NCBI RefSeq assembly: GCF_009498295.1
Contig: NZ_CP040813.1
Location: 1,035,001 to 1,099,000, forward strand
Source of the DNA: Oceanihabitans sp. IOP_32
GTDB lineage: Bacteria; Bacteroidota; Bacteroidia; Flavobacteriales; Flavobacteriaceae
Length of the DNA stretch: 64,000 nt
Reading direction: 5' to 3'
Shown: positions 51,089 to 60,589 of the stretch, one piece after another
How positions within the stretch are numbered: the stretch's first letter is position 1
Layout of the letters: each line of letters starts with the position of its first letter
The notes under the pieces: model-generated
The model's input: the letters and a program-made list of their open reading frames with translations, nothing else
Database searches by the model: none
What the model was told of the DNA's origin: nothing
Made by a program: the position numbers and the translations under genes

Positions 51089-51892
51089 ATGAAAAACCAC
51101 TTAGGCTTTTACTTAATTTGTTTGTTAACATTCTACACAAGCTCAATTAAAGGTGTTGCAACGCGACATGAAACTAATTTAGACGTATTGGAATTTTCTA
51201 AAACCGAACAATTACACCATCAAAAAGAGGAAAACGAACGTATCGTAACACATCAATTATGGGATGATTTATTACGAAAAAACGTTTCTAATCAGGGTGT
51301 AGTAAATTACAAACAGTTTAAAAAAGATTACAAAAAACTTCGCGATTATATAGAAGAACTAAGCTTTACACGTGCAAATATAAGTTTTAATGCGTTCTCT
51401 AAATCAGAAAAATTAGCCTATTGGATAAATGCCTACAATGCTTTAACTATTGATTTAATTCTAAGGCATTACCCTGTAAAAAGTATAAAAGACATAAATA
51501 ATCCTTGGAAACAACGCTTATGGACATTGGGCGGAACGCCAATTGATTTAGACGAGATAGAGCATCAAATTTTACGAAAAATGAACGAACCTAGAATTCA
51601 TTTCGCAATTGTTTGCGCCTCTGTTTCTTGTCCGAAACTACAAAACCAAGCCTATACCGCTTCAAATATAGAAGCACAGCTTACCAAAGCCACAAAAGAA
51701 TTTCTAAGCGACCCAAGAAAAAACGCGCTTTCTAAAGACCAAGTTGAACTTTCAAAAATCTTTAAATGGTTTGCTAAAGATTTTAAGCAAAAGGGGAGTT
51801 TAATCGATTTTTTAAATCAGTATTCGGATGTAAAAATTTCCGCGAAAGCGAAAAAAACTTTTAAAAGCTTTAATTGGAATTTAAATGCATAA
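51089..51892 (+). CDS. DUF547-domain protein, exported, in arsenosugar cluster
   Basis: This 267-aa protein has a signal-like N-terminus (LGFYLICLLTFYTSSIKG) and the DUF547 domain: YWINAYNALTIDLILRHYP, PWKQRLWTLGGTPIDLDEIEH and FAIVCASVSCPKLQNQAY. DUF547 proteins are of unknown function. Their conserved Asn-Ala-Tyr, His and Cys residues suggest a papain-like or amidase-related fold, but no activity is established. It recurs between arsM and the TIGR04283-type glycosyltransferase in such clusters. Confidence 0.9.
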   Translation: MKNHLGFYLICLLTFYTSSIKGVATRHETNLDVLEFSKTEQLHHQKEENERIVTHQLWDDLLRKNVSNQGVVNYKQFKKDYKKLRDYIEELSFTRANISFNAFSKSEKLAYWINAYNALTIDLILRHYPVKSIKDINNPWKQRLWTLGGTPIDLDEIEHQILRKMNEPRIHFAIVCASVSCPKLQNQAYTASNIEAQLTKATKEFLSDPRKNALSKDQVELSKIFKWFAKDFKQKGSLIDFLNQYSDVKISAKAKKTFKSFNWNLNA

Positions 51893-51920
51893 GCCCAAAT
51901 ATTAGACGCTAGTATAAGCC

Positions 51921-52625
51921 ATGAAGCACCAAATATCTATAATAATTCCGGTTTACAACGAAGTAGCTCGTATAGGTGTTTTAATAGATTATCTTAAACA
52001 AAACGCTTCAACAGAAAATATTGCAGACCTTATTGTTGTTGATGGCGGCAGTACCGATGGTTCCCAGAATAGTATTGCTAAACTTGAAAATACGGCACTT
52101 ATACCCTCTAAAAAAGGACGTGCAAAACAAATGAATTGCGGAGCAAAACAAGCAACTGGAAATATCCTTTATTTTTTACACGCCGATTCTTTTCCACCTA
52201 AACATTTTGACCAATACATTATTAAAGCCGTTGAGAACAACAACAGTGCAGGCTGTTTTATTATGCGGTTTAACAGTAAACACTGGTGGTTAAAACTTGC
52301 CGGATTTTTAACCCAATTGCCTTTTAAAAGCTGTCGTGGTGGCGACCAAAGTTTATTTGTAACCAAATCACTTTTTAACACCATTGGTGGTTTTGATGAA
52401 AGCTATAACATTTACGAAGACAACGATTTTATAAGTAAGCTTTATGCCCGAAAGCAATTTGTGGTTATTAAGAAATGGCTAACCACATCGGCTAGACATT
52501 ATAATACCCATGGGGTTTGGCGTTTGCAGTATCATTTTGGAGTTATTCATTTAAAAAAATGGTTGGGTGCCTCGCCAGATAAACTGCATGCTTATTATTT
52601 AAAACATGTAAATGTTAAAAAGTAA
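51921..52625 (+). CDS. Family 2 glycosyltransferase of arsenosugar clusters (TIGR04283-type)
   Basis: This 234-aa GT2 enzyme has the nucleotide-sugar start ISIIIPVYNEVARIG, LIVVDGGSTDGSQNS, AKQMNCGAKQA, the metal-binding ILYFLHADS and GGDQSLFVTKSLFNTIGGFDE, followed by YEDNDF. It belongs to the TIGR04283-type family seen in arsenosugar loci. It likely transfers a sugar in final assembly of the arsenosugar or an arseno-glycolipid. It is the last clear gene of the cluster. Confidence 0.92.
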   Translation: MKHQISIIIPVYNEVARIGVLIDYLKQNASTENIADLIVVDGGSTDGSQNSIAKLENTALIPSKKGRAKQMNCGAKQATGNILYFLHADSFPPKHFDQYIIKAVENNNSAGCFIMRFNSKHWWLKLAGFLTQLPFKSCRGGDQSLFVTKSLFNTIGGFDESYNIYEDNDFISKLYARKQFVVIKKWLTTSARHYNTHGVWRLQYHFGVIHLKKWLGASPDKLHAYYLKHVNVKK

Positions 52626-52703
52626 TAAATTGCACTTAACAAAATTATAAATAGTAAAAATATGTCATGTAATCGTCTATTTTTATAGAAACTTTTCAAT
52701 GAT

Positions 52704-54236
52704 ATGAAAAACCTACTGCGCTTCATTTTAATTCTGTTTTATAGTTCCCAAACCCTTCAAGCCCAAGACGCTATACGTGCAAAAATTATCGATTCTACAA
52801 CCCAAAAACCCATTGCTTTTGCTACGGTAGAGCTCAATAAAAATTCTGGGATTATAAGTAATGAAAACGGCGTTTTTCAGATGTATTTAAACCGAAAAAC
52901 AACCGTAAACGACACGCTTTTTATTAATTGTTTAGGTTATGAAACCAAACGTATTGCGGTTCAAAAATTAACAGACAGCATTATTGTTTTAAGTGAAAAA
53001 TCTATAGCATTAGACGAGGTTTTGCTTTCTAATAAAAATTATTCTGTTGAAGAAATTTTAGAGAAAATAAGCGAAAATCTTATTAATAATTACGATTTTA
53101 ATTTTACAAAAAGTAGATTGTTCTACAGAGCGTCTTATACCACCAATATTCATAAAAAAGATGTGGAATTAAAAAAATCTAGCATTCCAGAATTCAACCA
53201 AGCATTTACAGATAGCGTATTACAAATAATCCCGAAAACTTCTGATTACTATATCGAAATTTTAGGCGATTTATTCCATCCAAATGCACTTGATAAAGCA
53301 CATAAATTGCATATTGTTAAAGCTTCTAAACTCTATGACAAAAACAACGAGATTACCTTTAACGGCTTAGAAAAAAAGCTTAATGCTATTTTAAAAAAAC
53401 GCGTAAAAAGAGATTCTTATTTTAAGATAAAATCTGGTTTTCTATTAGGGACCAAACTAGATATCGACTCTACGGCTTTCAGTAATCCTGAAGAAGACGA
53501 AGCTCTAAAAAAAAACCAAGCGATGCTAGAAGCCGAAAAAAAGAAAGCACAAGAGGAGCAAGAAGATTTTTTAAATTACAGAAAAAAAGCACTTGTTAGG
53601 TTAAAAAACAATAGTTTTATCAATGAAGATTCACCACTCAACTTTCTAGAAAAATCTAACCGTTATAATTTTGAACTTTTAGACCACCTGTTTTTAAACG
53701 GTAATTTTGTTTATAAAATAACATTTACGCCCAAACGAAAAGAGGATTTTAAAGGCGTTATTTATGTAAACACCGACGATTTCGCTATAATCCGTGTAGA
53801 TTATGAGAATGTAAAACTGTTAAAAAACTTTAAACTTTTTGGTGTTTCGTTTAAAAGACATTTAGAAAAAGGCACTCTAATTTACTCAAAAAATAACATG
53901 AATAAATACGGATTAAAATATGCCGAAGCAGAAAAAGGCAATACCTTCGAAATAAAGAGACCGTTAAAAGTTATTGAGAAAAACAAACACACAAAAGGGA
54001 GAAGAAAGCAAAACGAAATTTCTACTCAAATTAATTTTATAACCTCTAATCTTTCAAAACAAGAATTGGTGGTTTTTGAGAACGAAAACATTACAGAAAC
54101 CACGTTTACCAATTTTACAGAAAAAGCAAACATAAAACCCACGTATTTGCCACAATACGACCCCAAATTTTGGGAAGGTTACCAAGTTATAAAACCCAAT
54201 CAAGCCATTAAGGATTTTAAAAGCATGGAAGAGTAA
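52704..54236 (+). CDS. Exported carboxypeptidase-regulatory-domain protein
   Basis: This 510-aa protein has a signal peptide (LLRFILILFYSSQTLQAQ) and a CarboxypepD_reg-like domain (about 22-110, AKIIDSTTQKPIAFATVELN, YETKRIAV). A charged region follows (about 270-300, Lys/Glu-rich and probably helical), then a beta-rich C-terminal half (VYKITFTPKRKEDFKGVIYVNTD) that recurs in Bacteroidota cell-surface proteins. It lies 78 bp after the arsenosugar glycosyltransferase and may be read with the cluster, but nothing ties it to arsenic. The function is unknown. Confidence 0.8.
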   Translation: MKNLLRFILILFYSSQTLQAQDAIRAKIIDSTTQKPIAFATVELNKNSGIISNENGVFQMYLNRKTTVNDTLFINCLGYETKRIAVQKLTDSIIVLSEKSIALDEVLLSNKNYSVEEILEKISENLINNYDFNFTKSRLFYRASYTTNIHKKDVELKKSSIPEFNQAFTDSVLQIIPKTSDYYIEILGDLFHPNALDKAHKLHIVKASKLYDKNNEITFNGLEKKLNAILKKRVKRDSYFKIKSGFLLGTKLDIDSTAFSNPEEDEALKKNQAMLEAEKKKAQEEQEDFLNYRKKALVRLKNNSFINEDSPLNFLEKSNRYNFELLDHLFLNGNFVYKITFTPKRKEDFKGVIYVNTDDFAIIRVDYENVKLLKNFKLFGVSFKRHLEKGTLIYSKNNMNKYGLKYAEAEKGNTFEIKRPLKVIEKNKHTKGRRKQNEISTQINFITSNLSKQELVVFENENITETTFTNFTEKANIKPTYLPQYDPKFWEGYQVIKPNQAIKDFKSMEE

Positions 54237-54522
54237 GCTGGCAAACCAAAACAAACGTTTGCTGAAAGCTTTAAAACTAATTTACGCCCCTTTTTCTTTT
54301 AGTTCTATCTGAACTATTGCGACAACTAAATTTCGTAATGTTGAACTTAGGTCTTTGGGCTTCATGACTTAGTACACAATACAAAATACTTGTGATAATA
54401 ATGCCTTTAGAATGAATCGAGGTATCGCATTTTTACGAATAGAGATTGTTATGCCATTTTCCATTATCGAATTCAACACATCAAATTCCTACCCTCAGAA
54501 ATAATGGAAGAACCTTTCTTTT

Positions 54523-55545
54523 TTAAAGCTCCCAACCAAAGGTGGTTTGCACTACATAATCGTAATTCCCACTTGGGTTTACAGATTGGTTATCGTAATT
54601 TACAGAAAAGCCTACTTTAATAAAAAAATCTAAGGGTAAATCGTATTTTAAATCCATATTACTATCAAAACGCCACCTTCCAGATTCGGTAATACCAGGA
54701 TAAGCAATTATTCTTGCCAATAAATTAAGATCGCCAACATCGTACAAATTTAATTCTGAACCAAAGAAACCCTCGGCACTATTTAACGAACTAGAGTTCG
54801 CGTTCGAAAAACTCTCGTTATTATAAGACACTCCTGCTTGAACGCCCCAATATAACCGGTTGTTGCGTTTTAAATACTTACCCATACCCAATTTAGATAC
54901 GGTACGCAATTTTAAATCTTGCTCGGTATTAGAAAGCCAATTTACCTCAGCCAATGGGAACCAATCCTTACGCAAATAATAACGGTAACTCAATGCGGCG
55001 TCAATACGTTTTACAGCATCAGTATCGTCTCTATTCGAAGAAATATCGTTATAATTTGCTTTAGAAGACCATCTTTTTGCTTGATACCCCAGAGTACTTC
55101 TTAAACTGAATTGCCTAAAATTATTAGACTTTGTAAAATTATACCCAAGCCCAATAGAAGCCGATAGCTTACTTAGAAAATCTGACTTGACCATTTGCAA
55201 AAAGACAATATCCTGGATAAAAACTTTCGCAAGGGTATCGGTTGCACTTAAAATGATAACTTCTTTCTCATTAACACTTCTTAGTTTACCATTATATCTA
55301 TCGCCACGGCTTGTGTTGATTAAAAATTCAGTAGATGTAATTAGCTTTGTTACTTTATCCCATTCTATAGCAAAATCACTATCGCTATAGCTGGTTTTCA
55401 TTTTTAAAACCCCTTTATTCATTCCTTTTACTTCACCGTGAATAGTATTGCCGCTTTTAACAACAAGTGTATCGTTTTGACTAAACATTATTGTAAAAGA
55501 AAGAAGAAAAAAAGTAAGAATAAGACACTTTGAACTCTTGAACAT
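54523..55545 (-). CDS. DUF481-family outer-membrane protein
   Basis: This 340-aa protein has a signal peptide (LTFFLLSFTIMFSQ), an N-terminal soluble part with small beta repeats (about 20-120, GEVKGMNKGVLKMKTSYSDSDF) and a C-terminal YdiY/DUF481 beta-barrel (about 130-340). The barrel contains ASIGLGYNFTKSNNFRQFSLRS, LRKDWFPLAEVNW, and ends in Trp-Glu-Leu. The barrel's function is unknown; homologues respond to salt or pH. It lies upstream of a convergent pair and 112 bp downstream of the patatin gene end, on the same strand. Confidence 0.84.
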   Translation of the reverse strand: MFKSSKCLILTFFLLSFTIMFSQNDTLVVKSGNTIHGEVKGMNKGVLKMKTSYSDSDFAIEWDKVTKLITSTEFLINTSRGDRYNGKLRSVNEKEVIILSATDTLAKVFIQDIVFLQMVKSDFLSKLSASIGLGYNFTKSNNFRQFSLRSTLGYQAKRWSSKANYNDISSNRDDTDAVKRIDAALSYRYYLRKDWFPLAEVNWLSNTEQDLKLRTVSKLGMGKYLKRNNRLYWGVQAGVSYNNESFSNANSSSLNSAEGFFGSELNLYDVGDLNLLARIIAYPGITESGRWRFDSNMDLKYDLPLDFFIKVGFSVNYDNQSVNPSGNYDYVVQTTFGWEL

Positions 55546-55657
55546 ATCTATATTTTTAAATTTCTAAAATAACGATGTGTTTATTTTAACTAATGCCTCT
55601 ATTGGCTAATCAATAAAAAACGACATTTAAATAAAACCTCAGCTTTTTTAATGACTT

Positions 55658-57988
55658 TTAATTAGAACGGTTAAAATGTACCCCAATACCAATAAAAAAT
55701 CTAACTTTATCAGCATTGTTAACCCAAGACAAATCGAAATCAATAGGGCCTAAAAGTGAGTTATATGAAAACGTGCTGCCTGCCGACAATAAAAAACTTG
55801 TTTCTGTAGAGTTTGTCCACTTCCCTTTTGCAGTAAACGCATTTTTTGCAAAGTCACTAAAGCTATCAAAACCAACGGATGCTACATTTACATGGGGTTT
55901 AATATACACTCTATTAAGCGCATGAATTTGCACACCTAAATTTAGCTTAAGGAACTGATTTACGCCCAACTCCCCTTGTTTTAAGCCAGGAAAAACAAAA
56001 CTCTCCATTCTAGGATTATGTAAATTTCCGCCTAAAAAATATTTCGAATTCAACCCATAATCTGAGAACGAAATATCATTATTCCGCAAGGTATCTTCAA
56101 AAATAAAATATCCAGAAGCTCCAAAAATCGCAGTAGTTCTTTGTGAAAGTGGTATATTTTTTTGATAATCGATTCCAAATCGTATAAAATTATTTGTCGA
56201 TCCATTAAGATTAGGGAAGGTGTTATCTGAAGCACTCATTCTCACGTCATTTCTTAGAGATCTACCCAAATAGCTCTTTAAAATAGTACCCCGTATTGGA
56301 AAAAACACGGCATTTGTACTATTATAATGGTATTGTGCATACAACTCGGTGTTATTATTGCTGTATTTTCTTATTTTAAAGATGTTATCATTAATATCTG
56401 GGTCGGTGGTTGGTTTAAAGTTGGTATTGTGATGCTTTAAACCAAAACCCACATAACTTCTTAGAGAACTTAAATTTCTATTAATTTGAAAATCGAAGGC
56501 ATGGTAACGGTATTTAAAATCATCAACATACTTACCGCCAACAAAAACTTTTTGTCTAAGCTGTTGCACGAAGGCCTCAGATCGCCACCACCAATTACGA
56601 TCTAAACCAAAATTTTTTTGATGCTGTACACGAAGCTTTGGCTGCTCAGAGATATCAATGGTAGCCAACGTTCTTGATGCATTGCCAATTATATTTCTTC
56701 CCGTATAATTTAAAATTAAACCCACACCATAATCGCCATCATAGTGTAATGAACCTTTTACTTGATGTTTAGACCTTTCAAAACCTTTAATTTCTATGCC
56801 AAGTCTATTATCTTCAAATAAGATAGGTGTGTAAGTAATGTGATTAAAAATAGTGGTTCCCATAGCTCTATTAACACCATCTAACACATCTTCTGGGGTG
56901 TAAGCTTTATTTGGAAAAATAGCTGTGCGTGCTTTCACCAAAGCTAAATTTGTTTTACTCATACCTTTATATATTACGGTATCTAAAACAAATTCATTAG
57001 GCGCATCGGGCAATTGGTGCGTGCGTTGTTTAAACTTTTTTAACTGTCTTGACAGTGCAGCCAAAGTATCTAAATTCTGTTGTACAGCCTTTTTACCTTG
57101 TTCATAAATAGCATCAGCTTTGGTGAAATCGCCTGTAGAATAGGTCAAATTAGGCGTGTGTTCAATCAAAATATCACAAAGCGCACGGTTTTCAGGGTGC
57201 TTAAGGTTGCTATTTATCATACCGGCCTGAAAAAGTAAACTGGCAAAATTATTTAATTTTTCTTTACTTACCATCCCACTACCTACATCGCTGCCAATTA
57301 TAATATCTGCACCCAAATCTTTTGCCACATCAACAGGGAAATTATTTAACAAGCCGCCATCAACCAAAAGGGTATCTTCATAAGGCACCGCTCTAAAAAT
57401 CCCAGGAATAGACATACTTGCCCGCATAGCTAAAGACAAAGACCCACGATCTAAAACCACTTCTTTACCGTTTACAATATCGGTTGCTATGGCTCGAAAA
57501 GGAATGCTTAAATCATCAAAATCGTCTACATTATAAACAGGAAAAGTGAGTGACGCTATAAACCCTCTTAAATTCTGATCGTTAACCAAGAAACTACCTG
57601 GTTTTAATTTCCCATCGGCCCAATTAAGCTCTACTAAATAACGACTAAACTCCGATTTTTCTTCAACACTTACTTTCGATAATGCTGTTCCGCCTCCAAT
57701 CAATTCATTCCAGTTGGCTTGTTTGGCAATATTGGCAATACGATTACCAGAATACCCCACAGCATATAGAGCCCCAACAATACTACCCATACTGTTACCT
57801 ACAACCAAATCTGGCACTATCCCCAAAGAATCAAGTGCTTGCAAAACAGGAATATGCGCCACACCCTTAGCTCCACCACCACTTAACACCAAAGCCACTT
57901 TAGGCTTCTTTTCTTGCGATTGTAAAACTTGAGGCGCTATGAAAAGGAATAAAAGTATTAATACCGCTAAGCGTTTATAAATGTTCAT
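55658..57988 (-). CDS. Patatin-like phospholipase with outer-membrane barrel (PlpD-like)
   Basis: This 776-aa protein has a signal peptide (LAVLILLFLFIAPQVLQS) and a patatin domain (about 30-230) with the oxyanion loop SGGGAKG (36-42), the nucleophile Ser66 in GNSMG and the catalytic Asp210 in VDGG. A POTRA-like region follows (about 340-420, DTVIYKGMSKTNLALVKARTAI), then a C-terminal BamA/TpsB-like barrel (about 430-776). The plan matches type Vd autotransported phospholipases such as PlpD and FplA, with catalytic residues intact. Whether the patatin domain is released or faces the periplasm is unclear. Confidence 0.91.
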   Translation of the reverse strand: MNIYKRLAVLILLFLFIAPQVLQSQEKKPKVALVLSGGGAKGVAHIPVLQALDSLGIVPDLVVGNSMGSIVGALYAVGYSGNRIANIAKQANWNELIGGGTALSKVSVEEKSEFSRYLVELNWADGKLKPGSFLVNDQNLRGFIASLTFPVYNVDDFDDLSIPFRAIATDIVNGKEVVLDRGSLSLAMRASMSIPGIFRAVPYEDTLLVDGGLLNNFPVDVAKDLGADIIIGSDVGSGMVSKEKLNNFASLLFQAGMINSNLKHPENRALCDILIEHTPNLTYSTGDFTKADAIYEQGKKAVQQNLDTLAALSRQLKKFKQRTHQLPDAPNEFVLDTVIYKGMSKTNLALVKARTAIFPNKAYTPEDVLDGVNRAMGTTIFNHITYTPILFEDNRLGIEIKGFERSKHQVKGSLHYDGDYGVGLILNYTGRNIIGNASRTLATIDISEQPKLRVQHQKNFGLDRNWWWRSEAFVQQLRQKVFVGGKYVDDFKYRYHAFDFQINRNLSSLRSYVGFGLKHHNTNFKPTTDPDINDNIFKIRKYSNNNTELYAQYHYNSTNAVFFPIRGTILKSYLGRSLRNDVRMSASDNTFPNLNGSTNNFIRFGIDYQKNIPLSQRTTAIFGASGYFIFEDTLRNNDISFSDYGLNSKYFLGGNLHNPRMESFVFPGLKQGELGVNQFLKLNLGVQIHALNRVYIKPHVNVASVGFDSFSDFAKNAFTAKGKWTNSTETSFLLSAGSTFSYNSLLGPIDFDLSWVNNADKVRFFIGIGVHFNRSN

Positions 57989-58411
57989 TATTTTAAATGG
58001 CTAAATATTTGAAATTTATGCAGCTCTCCAAGCTACAAAAGAGAAACGGCTTTATAAAAAACCATGACAAAGCGTTTACCCGATAGATTCTCTGGTTTTT
58101 TTTAACAAATATAGCGGTTTTAGCCATACTTTTAAAGGCAGAAGCTTGAACAATAACTTGGTTCAACTAAAACATATTCAGTTTGAAATCACTACAAAGC
58201 TTTATTTAGGAAAGCTAAACATTTAAAGGGAATTAAAAAATTATTTATTTAGTTTACAGGAGATCAATAACCAATGGAGAGCTGTAATAACAAATGTATA
58301 CTTTTATATCGGTCGTAATCAACATTATGTTATATTGTACTTTTAAATTTTCTTTTGAAACAAATTTGTTTTAATAACCGCAAGCTTTTAAAAAAATAAA
58401 CACAGAGTTAT
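57989..58411. other. Divergent intergenic region, patatin gene / cardiolipin synthase
   Basis: These 423 AT-rich bases hold no open frame. On the minus strand TATATTTG (plus 58113-58106) is a possible -7 box for the patatin gene but lacks a TTG partner. AAACAAATTTGTTT (58358-58371) is a perfect 14-bp palindrome 41 bp before the cardiolipin synthase ATG and may be an operator. Confidence 0.4.
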
Positions 58412-59866
58412 ATGGATTGGATTTTACTCGGAGAAATCGCCTACATACTCATAATGGTAGCCGTAATTTTTAGAGTGCTTATTGATACGCGTAGTTCTAC
58501 AAAAGCACTAGCTTATATTTTATTTATTGTTTTTGTGCCTTTTATTGGGATGATTTTTTATTTATCGTTTGGTATTAACTACAGAAAGCAAAAGCTATAC
58601 AGCAAAAAAATAGTTGAAGACGAGCCCCTTAGGCAACGCATTAGAGCTAAAATGAATTCGTATTCTGAGGCTGTAAGTAATTCTGGTTTAATTGGAAAAA
58701 ATAGACACGCCTTGGTCGAGTTTATTCGCCGAGCAGGTACGAGTCCGCTAACAGCAAATAACGAGGTGAAACTATTAGTAAATGGCGAAGAGAAATTTCC
58801 AGAATTACTAAAAGCTATTGAAAATGCTAAGCATCACATTCATATTGAATATTACATTTATGAAGATGATTTTACTGGAAATCAAGTTGCCGATTTACTT
58901 ATAAAAAAGGTAAAACAAGGCGTTGAAGTCCGTTTCATGTACGATGATTTTGGAAGCCACAGCCTGGGCTCTTCCTTTATTAAAAAACTACGAGACGCTG
59001 GGGTACAAACCGCACCTTTTTATAAAATAAAATGGTATGCTTTAGCTAGCCGACTTAATTATAGAAACCATAGAAAAATTATAATTATCGATGGCCTAAT
59101 TGGTTTTGTGGGCGGTATTAATATGTGTGACAAATACAGAAACGACCTAAATAAAAAAGAGCATTTGTTTTGGCGCGACACACATCTCATGCTTAATGGT
59201 CAATCTACGGCCTACTTACAATATTTATTCATGTGCGACTGGAATTTTTGTAGCACGGAAAAAATGTTTTTTAATACCATCTATTTCCCAGACCACACCA
59301 ACCAAAAAACATTTACAAATGAAGTGGTTCAAATCGTTGCCTCTGGACCAGACAGCAAACAGCCCGTAATCTTCTACTCGTTACTTAAAGCCATAAGTTC
59401 TGCAAGAAAGCGCATTTATATAACAAGCCCCTATTTTATACCGGGAGAAAGTTTGATGGATGCCTTGATTTTGGCCATTCAAGGGGGATTAGATGTTAAA
59501 ATCCTTATACCTGGGGTTTCAGATTCTAAAACAGTAAATTCTGCGGCAAGCGCGTATTACACAGAATTATTGAGATACGGTGCTAAAATTTATACCTACA
59601 AAAAAGGATTTGTACATGCAAAAACTATGATTGTTGATGATGATTTAGCCATTGTAGGCTCTGCAAATATGGATTACAGAAGTTTCGATTTAAATTTCGA
59701 GGTGAACGCTATGGTTTATAGTAAAAATGTAGCTGGGCAACTTATCGAGGTTTTTGAAAAAGACCTTCAAGACTCCGAACTAATTGATGCACAATCGTGG
59801 TTAGACAGACCAAAATACATCCATCTTTGGGAGAGATTTGTTCGCCTACTCTCCCCTTTCTTATAA
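58412..59866 (+). CDS. cls: Cardiolipin synthase (phospholipase D family)
   Basis: This 484-aa inner-membrane enzyme has two N-terminal helices (about 5-25, 34-52) and two HKD motifs: His220-x-Lys222 with Asp227 in NHRKIIIIDG, and His402-x-Lys404 with Asp409 in VHAKTMIVDD. GSANMDYRSFDLNFE follows the second. These are the ClsA-type active site. It condenses two phosphatidylglycerol molecules, or related donors, to cardiolipin. Length is normal. It is transcribed alone. Confidence 0.95.
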   Translation: MDWILLGEIAYILIMVAVIFRVLIDTRSSTKALAYILFIVFVPFIGMIFYLSFGINYRKQKLYSKKIVEDEPLRQRIRAKMNSYSEAVSNSGLIGKNRHALVEFIRRAGTSPLTANNEVKLLVNGEEKFPELLKAIENAKHHIHIEYYIYEDDFTGNQVADLLIKKVKQGVEVRFMYDDFGSHSLGSSFIKKLRDAGVQTAPFYKIKWYALASRLNYRNHRKIIIIDGLIGFVGGINMCDKYRNDLNKKEHLFWRDTHLMLNGQSTAYLQYLFMCDWNFCSTEKMFFNTIYFPDHTNQKTFTNEVVQIVASGPDSKQPVIFYSLLKAISSARKRIYITSPYFIPGESLMDALILAIQGGLDVKILIPGVSDSKTVNSAASAYYTELLRYGAKIYTYKKGFVHAKTMIVDDDLAIVGSANMDYRSFDLNFEVNAMVYSKNVAGQLIEVFEKDLQDSELIDAQSWLDRPKYIHLWERFVRLLSPFL

Positions 59867-60589
59867 CACGGTATTCTATTATTTGATAACACTAGTGTCC
59901 GATTAAAAATATTAAAATGCTGTCCATCCTTTTAAAATTAAGAACTTTGCACGTTTTTTAAAATGTCACCTTGCTTATTTGAAATAATTATTAAGATTTA
60001 AAGGAACTATTATGTTAATTTAAAGTACTTCGGTTTATCAGTTAGTTAGAATCAAGTCTTGGTTCTTATGTCTATTAGCGAAGCGGTCTTATGTCTTTTG
60101 TCGGACATTAATGATTTGATAATATACTTTTTGGCTATCCATAACATTTGCTTTTAAAAAAGATACTTGTCGGTTTGTTTCATTAAACCACATAAAACTG
60201 AAGTTTAACAAAAACTTAACCGTTAAAGGTTCGGTATGTTACGAACAAAGCATATATTAGTTGTTCGTACCAATAATAAACATGGACGTTTTTACCCCTA
60301 GCTTTCGAATGATTGTATAAAAAATTATGTCATACTCATAGACTAAAAAACAGGCTTAGCTCATGATTAAGCCAGTCTTAGAACTAACCGATACCAAATT
60401 AACACGACGACATTTCAAAATTAAATTGGTATTAAATAAAAAAATAAAAATAAGGTTAAGCCTTAAACATTTTAATAATCGCATACAAATTAAATACCAT
60501 GAAACATCCATAACTAATACTTGATACCCAAGGAAAATGATTAAATGGATGTCGCATGTGACCGATGAAAAAACAATAAATATAAACAC
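59867..60589. other. 723-bp intergenic region with possible IS fossil
   Basis: No convincing gene. The 5' part contains GTGTCCGA (59895-59902) and TCGGACAT (60101-60108), a 7-bp inverted pair about 200 bp apart that resembles the ends of a decayed insertion sequence. Further right, TACGAACAA (60240-60248) and TTGTTCGTA (60261-60269) form a 9-bp inverted repeat of unknown role. A minus-strand frame of 77 codons near the 3' end has no homologue-like features and is not annotated as a gene. Confidence 0.4.

Noticed and set aside
60356-60589. Small minus-strand 77-codon gene before the META lipoprotein
   Set aside because: No recognisable motif, low-complexity hydrophobic composition and no promoter; likely a chance frame in AT-rich DNA.
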